A DNA stretch of 7,382 nucleotides from Allofournierella_A excrementavium (GTDB lineage: Bacteria; Bacillota; Clostridia; Oscillospirales; Ruminococcaceae): contig DWVE01000043.1 of NCBI GenBank assembly GCA_019120375.1, positions 1-7,382 on the forward strand. Direction: 5' to 3'. The notes beneath the pieces are model-generated. The model saw only the letters and a program-made list of their open reading frames with translations. It had not been told where the DNA came from and did no database searches. This document shows positions 4,005 to 7,382 of the stretch, piece after piece (the first letter of the stretch is position 1; every line of letters begins with the position of its first letter). Both the position numbers and the translations under genes were made by a program.

Positions 4005-6302
4005 TTACACGGTGGCCTCGGCGCGCTGGCCCGCGGCGTCGTTTTCACTGCGCAGCACCACCTGCCCATCCTGCACACAGGCGGTGAAGCTCTCGCCTGG
4101 ATGCACCTGCCCGGCGGCGATGCTGTCTGCCAGGGCCTGCTCCACCGCCCGGCTCACCGTGCGGCGCAGGTCCCGCGCGCCGTACACCGGGCGGTCCCCT
4201 CCCGCCAGCATGGCGGGCAGGTCGGGGCTGTGGTGCAAACGATAGCCCCGGGCCTGGGCCCGCTGTTCCAGCTCCGTCAGCATCTGTTCCGCGATGCGGG
4301 CCAGGTCCTCGTGCAGCAGCGGACCAAACACCACCAGCTCGTCCATGCGGCCCAGCAGTTCGGGACGGAAGTACTTCTTTGCCTCCCCGATCACCTGCTG
4401 GCGCTGGCGCTGAGGGATGGTCTCCGGCGTTGCGCCAAAGCCCACCAGGCCCCCCTGCCCCGCAAGGTGCTCCGCCCCCAGGTTGGAGGTGAGCAGGATG
4501 ATGGTGTTGCAAAAGCTGGCGCTGCGACCCATGGAATCGGTCAGGCGGCCGTCCTCCAGAATTTGCAGCAGCAGGTTCTGCACGTCCGGGTGAGCTTTTT
4601 CTATCTCATCGAACAATACTACGGCATAGGGCCGGCGGCGCACCGCCTCGGTGAGCAGGCCGCCCTCGTCGTGGCCCACATAGCCCGGAGGCGCGCCGAT
4701 GAGTTTGGCGGCGGCATGGGCCTCCATATACTCGCTCATGTCAAAGCGCAGCAGCGCCTTTTCAGTGCCGAACCACTGGCGGGCCAGGGTGCGGGCCAGA
4801 TGGGTCTTGCCCACCCCGGTGGGGCCGAGGAACAGCATCGCGCCCAGGGGTCTGCCAGCCTCCCGCAGGCCGGTGCGGGCCCGGCGCACTGCCCCCGCCA
4901 CCGTGCGCACCGCCCCCTGCTGGCCCACCACGCTCTCGGAAAGCCGCTGTTCCAGCCGGGCCAGTTTTTCCCGCTCGGCCTCGGTGATGCGCTGCACCGG
5001 CACGCCGCTGGCCCGGGCCACCACCCGGGCCACGTCCTCGGCGGTCAGCTCACGGCTGCGGTCGTTCTCCCGCTCGCAGTGGATGCGCAGAGCGGCGGCG
5101 GCCTCGTCCAGCAGGTCCACGGCCTTGTCCGGCAAAAAGCGCCCCGGCAGATACCGCACCGACAGGTCCACCGCCGCCGCCACCGCCTGGGTCGGGATGG
5201 TCACCTGATGGTAGCGCTCATAGCGGGGCACAAGGCCCGCAAGGATGTGCTTGGCGGTGTCCGGGTCCGGCTCCTCCACCACCACCCGCCCGAAGCGCCG
5301 CTCCAGCGCCGCGTCCTTCTGGATGCACCGGCGGTACTCCTCCTGGGTGGTGGCGCCGATGACCTGTATCTCGCCCCGGGCCAGCAAGGGTTTGAGGATG
5401 CTGGCGGCGTCGATCGCCCCCTCCGCCGCGCCCGCGCCCACGATGACATGGATCTCGTCGATGAACAAAATGGTGCTGCGGTCCTTGTATATCTCGTCCA
5501 GCAGGTTTTTGAACCGTTCCTCAAAGTCGCCCCGGTACTTGGTGCCCGCCACCAGACTGGCCATATCCAGGCTCAGGATGCGCTTGTGCAGCAGCTGGGC
5601 CGGGGCACGGCCCGCCGCAATTGCCTGGGCCAGCGCTTCCGCCAGGGCGGTCTTGCCCACGCCCGGCTCCCCCACAAGACAGGGGTTATTTTTCTGGCGG
5701 CGGCAGAGTATCTCGATGACCCGCTCCAATTCCTGTTCCCGGCAGAGCACCGGGTCCAGCCGGCTTTCCGCCGCCATCTGGGTCAGGTCGCGGCCGTACT
5801 TCTCGGTGGCTTTGCCGCCGCGGGTGGGAGCGGAAAGCCGCGGCTGCAGCGGAAGCACCAGCTGGCCGGAGAGCTGCCGGCACTCCCGGGCGGCTTCGCT
5901 CAGCTCCACGCCCCACTCCGTCAACCACCGGCTGGCGGTACAGTTGGGGTCTTCCAGGATGGCGCAGAGCACATGCTCGGGCTGAGCCTCCTTCATGCGG
6001 GCGGCGTGGGCCCCCAACACCGCGAAGTCCAGCGCTTTGCAGGCTTCGGGCTGAAAGTCCCTGGGCGAGAGGCGGCGGCTCTCGTTCATGCCGCCCAGCG
6101 CGGCCACCCGCTGCATGACCTGGGTTTCAGCGATCTGGCGCGACTGCAAAAAACGGGCCGCGGGGGTGGCCTCGCCCCGGAGGATGGCCAGCAGGATGTG
6201 GCCTGTGCCTGCCTGGGTCTGGCCCATCTCCCCCGCGATGATGAGCGCCTGGTTGAGCATTTTTGCCCCCTGGCGGGAAAATCCTTTGAAACGGTACTGC
6301 AT
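4005..6302 (-). CDS. clpC: ClpC-like Hsp100 AAA+ ATPase without the middle (M/UVR) domain
   Basis: The 765-residue unfoldase has two Clp_N repeats (about 8-44 and 83-118), AAA1 with Walker A GEPGVGKT (211-218), Walker B ILFIDE (278-283), pore loop GTKYRGDFEER (253-263) and ALERRF (332-337), then AAA2 with Walker A GPTGVGKT (493-500), pore loop GYVGHDE (540-546), Walker B VVLFDE (561-566), Arg finger near 652 and sensor-2 GARDLRR (708-714). The tripeptide VGF (620-622) sits where ClpC carries its ClpP-docking loop, so it should feed substrates to ClpP. Between DEAAAALR (about 406) and LTAEDV (about 419) only about a dozen residues replace the 50-60-residue coiled-coil M domain of ClpC. The start is uncertain: ATG 6302 fits the family N-terminus, but a GTG at 6314 is closer to AAAGGGG. 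No ctsR, mcsA or mcsB is adjacent. ClpA-type is an alternative label. Confidence 0.85.
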   Translation of the reverse strand: MQYRFKGFSRQGAKMLNQALIIAGEMGQTQAGTGHILLAILRGEATPAARFLQSRQIAETQVMQRVAALGGMNESRRLSPRDFQPEACKALDFAVLGAHAARMKEAQPEHVLCAILEDPNCTASRWLTEWGVELSEAARECRQLSGQLVLPLQPRLSAPTRGGKATEKYGRDLTQMAAESRLDPVLCREQELERVIEILCRRQKNNPCLVGEPGVGKTALAEALAQAIAAGRAPAQLLHKRILSLDMASLVAGTKYRGDFEERFKNLLDEIYKDRSTILFIDEIHVIVGAGAAEGAIDAASILKPLLARGEIQVIGATTQEEYRRCIQKDAALERRFGRVVVEEPDPDTAKHILAGLVPRYERYHQVTIPTQAVAAAVDLSVRYLPGRFLPDKAVDLLDEAAAALRIHCERENDRSRELTAEDVARVVARASGVPVQRITEAEREKLARLEQRLSESVVGQQGAVRTVAGAVRRARTGLREAGRPLGAMLFLGPTGVGKTHLARTLARQWFGTEKALLRFDMSEYMEAHAAAKLIGAPPGYVGHDEGGLLTEAVRRRPYAVVLFDEIEKAHPDVQNLLLQILEDGRLTDSMGRSASFCNTIILLTSNLGAEHLAGQGGLVGFGATPETIPQRQRQQVIGEAKKYFRPELLGRMDELVVFGPLLHEDLARIAEQMLTELEQRAQARGYRLHHSPDLPAMLAGGDRPVYGARDLRRTVSRAVEQALADSIAAGQVHPGESFTACVQDGQVVLRSENDAAGQRAEATV

Positions 6303-6339
6303 GGTGTGGTTCACTGCCCCTTTGAATTTTTCTAAGGGC

Positions 6340-6345
6340 AGTATG
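6340..6345 (-). promoter_or_regulatory. Possible -10 box for the clp gene
   Basis: CATACT on the minus strand (6345-6340) is the best -10-like hexamer between tuf and clp and would give a leader of about 30 nt. The only nearby -35 candidates are poor: TTTAAC at 15-nt spacing, or a good TTGCCA (6378-6373) that is too far away at 27 nt. No CtsR heptad repeat or CIRCE element is seen. Confidence 0.25.
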
Positions 6346-6356
6346 GGCGGGCACGC

Positions 6357-6371
6357 CGCCGTTAAACGGCG
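6357..6371. promoter_or_regulatory. Inverted repeat in the clp upstream region (candidate operator)
   Basis: CGCCGTT (6357-6363) and AACGGCG (6365-6371) are exact inverted repeats around a single A. The element lies about 12 bp upstream of the possible clp -10 hexamer, roughly where a -35 or repressor site would be. It has no T-run on either side, so it is not a terminator. It does not match CtsR or HrcA sites. Confidence 0.35.
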
Positions 6372-6403
6372 ATGGCAAAAGTTTGCAGCCGCAGAAGAAG
6401 CAG

Positions 6404-6437
6404 AAAAAGGCCCCCTGCCTTGCGGCAGGGGGCCTTT
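6404..6437 (-). terminator. Intrinsic terminator of tuf
   Basis: The arms 6406-6419 and 6424-6437 (AAAGGCCCCCTGCC type) form a perfect 14-bp stem. Read on the minus strand the loop is GCAA, a GNRA tetraloop closed by C-G, and the stem ends in a T5 run. It begins 23 bp after the tuf stop codon and separates tuf from the clp gene. Confidence 0.88.
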
Positions 6438-6460
6438 GAAAGCCTCACAAGCTCTTTCGA

Positions 6461-7382
6461 TTACTCGTAGATCTTGGAAACAACGCCGGAACCAACGGTG
6501 CGGCCACCCTCACGGATAGCGAAACGCAGACCCTCGTCCATAGCGATGGAGGTGATCAGCTCAACGTCCATGGTGACGTTATCGCCAGGCATGCACATCT
6601 CGGTGCCCTCGGGCAGGGTGATGACGCCGGTCACGTCGGTGGTGCGGAAGTAGAACTGAGGACGGTAGTTGTTGAAGAAGGGGGTATGACGGCCGCCCTC
6701 GTCCTTCTTCAGGACGTAGACCTGGCCCTGGAACTTGGTGTGGGGATGGATGGAACCGGGCTTAGCCAGAACCTGGCCGCGCTCGATGTCGGTGCGCTGC
6801 ACGCCACGGAGCAGAGCGCCGATGTTGTCGCCGGCCTCGGCGTCGTCCAGCAGCTTGCGGAACATCTCCAGACCGGTAACGGTGGTCTTCATCTTCTCTT
6901 CCTTCAGACCGACGATCTCAACTTCCTCGCCGACCTTGATCATGCCGCGCTCCACACGGCCGGTAGCCACGGTGCCGCGGCCGGTGATGGTGAACACGTC
7001 CTCAACAGGCATCAGGAAGGGCAGGTCGGCCTTACGGTCGGGGGTGGGGATGTAGTCATCCACAGCGTCCATCAGGTCCAGGATGCACTTGTACTCGGGA
7101 GCGTTGATGTCGGTGGAGGTGCTCTCCAGCACGGCCAGGGCGGAACCCTTGATGATGGGGGTGTCGTCGCCGGGGAAGTCGTACTCGGTCAGCAGGTCGC
7201 GGATCTCCATCTCGACCAGATCCAGCAGCTCGGGATCGTCGACCTGGTCGACCTTGTTCATGAACACAACGATGTAGGGCACGCCGACCTGACGGCTCAG
7301 CAGGATGTGCTCACGGGTCTGGGGCATGGGGCCGTCGGCAGAGGACACGACCAGGATAGCGCCGTCCATCTGGGCAGCACCG
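6461..7382 (-). CDS. tuf: Translation elongation factor Tu (EF-Tu), partial: N-terminal about 94 residues outside the window
   Basis: EF-Tu delivers aminoacyl-tRNA to the ribosomal A site as a GTP complex. The visible 306 residues begin within the G domain at GAAQMDGAILVVSSADGPMP, so this is the 3' three quarters of an approximately 400-codon gene running off the right edge; the ATG at 7369 is internal. The guanine-specificity motif appears as NKVD (visible 42-45; often NKCD in EF-Tu) and the G5 motif as SAL (80-82). Domain 2 includes FTITGRGTVATGRVERG and domain 3 includes GGRHTPFF..YRPQFYFRTTDVTG, ending with the usual GSGVVSKIYE-type C-terminus. Codon choice is more restricted and the base composition less extreme than in the neighbouring clp gene, as expected for a very highly expressed gene. 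It terminates at a strong hairpin, consistent with being the last gene of its operon. Confidence 0.97.
   Translation of the reverse strand, partial: GAAQMDGAILVVSSADGPMPQTREHILLSRQVGVPYIVVFMNKVDQVDDPELLDLVEMEIRDLLTEYDFPGDDTPIIKGSALAVLESTSTDINAPEYKCILDLMDAVDDYIPTPDRKADLPFLMPVEDVFTITGRGTVATGRVERGMIKVGEEVEIVGLKEEKMKTTVTGLEMFRKLLDDAEAGDNIGALLRGVQRTDIERGQVLAKPGSIHPHTKFQGQVYVLKKDEGGRHTPFFNNYRPQFYFRTTDVTGVITLPEGTEMCMPGDNVTMDVELITSIAMDEGLRFAIREGGRTVGSGVVSKIYE

Noticed and set aside
3975..6335. A 786-codon open frame on the + strand antisense to the entire clp gene
   Set aside because: Its translation is rich in His, Gln, Gly, Ala and Leu with no recognisable domain. Such long antisense frames arise when a GC-rich gene has few A/T-rich codons; the opposite strand encodes a complete Clp ATPase.
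1..7382. CRISPR array, rRNA, prophage genes or toxin-antitoxin pair
   Set aside because: No regularly spaced direct repeats, rRNA sequence, integrase or phage structural genes, or paired small overlapping genes were seen.

Overview
The window looks like chromosome of a strictly anaerobic, high-GC member of the Clostridia, most likely Oscillospiraceae/Ruminococcaceae (the Faecalibacterium-Subdoligranulum-Gemmiger area is my best guess). This rests on the Nfn-type electron-bifurcating enzyme pair, a ClpC-like rather than ClpA-like ATPase, Firmicutes-style SD sequences and sigma-A promoters, and GC-rich genes with strong GC bias at third codon positions. The genus assignment is inference; no rRNA gene is present.

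Layout from left to right: (1) 1-200 is non-coding and packed with four successive inverted repeats. Some are probably terminators of an upstream gene, and one (71-122) could be the end of a small mobile element. (2) nfnA-nfnB (255-2488, +) is a translationally coupled two-gene operon with a recognisable promoter at 180-208, closed by a strong hairpin. (3) A GNAT acetyltransferase (2545-2994, -) converges on nfnB and is divergent from a GntR/HutC-family regulator (3164-3919, +). Both have extended -10 promoters in the shared 169-bp gap, and an exact 18-bp palindrome lies just before the regulator's SD. (4) gntR converges on a Clp ATPase gene (4005-6302, -), with a 21-bp hairpin terminator between them. 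(5) After a 158-bp gap, the 3' three quarters of tuf (EF-Tu) reads leftward off the right edge and ends in a GNRA-capped terminator.

How the genes work together: NfnAB links NADH, ferredoxin and NADPH pools in anaerobic metabolism. The GNAT/GntR pair looks like a small self-contained divergent regulatory unit with unknown ligand and substrate. Clp and tuf are protein quality control and translation housekeeping genes that are neighbours on the same strand but separated by a terminator.

Most of the window is ordinary core genome. The points most worth a second look are the Clp ATPase, which has ClpC-like domains and a ClpP-docking VGF tripeptide but lacks the regulatory middle domain; the 18-bp palindrome in the gntR leader; the structured leader in front of nfnA; and the possible IS200/IS605-like end at 71-122. 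I did not find a clearly new multi-gene system.
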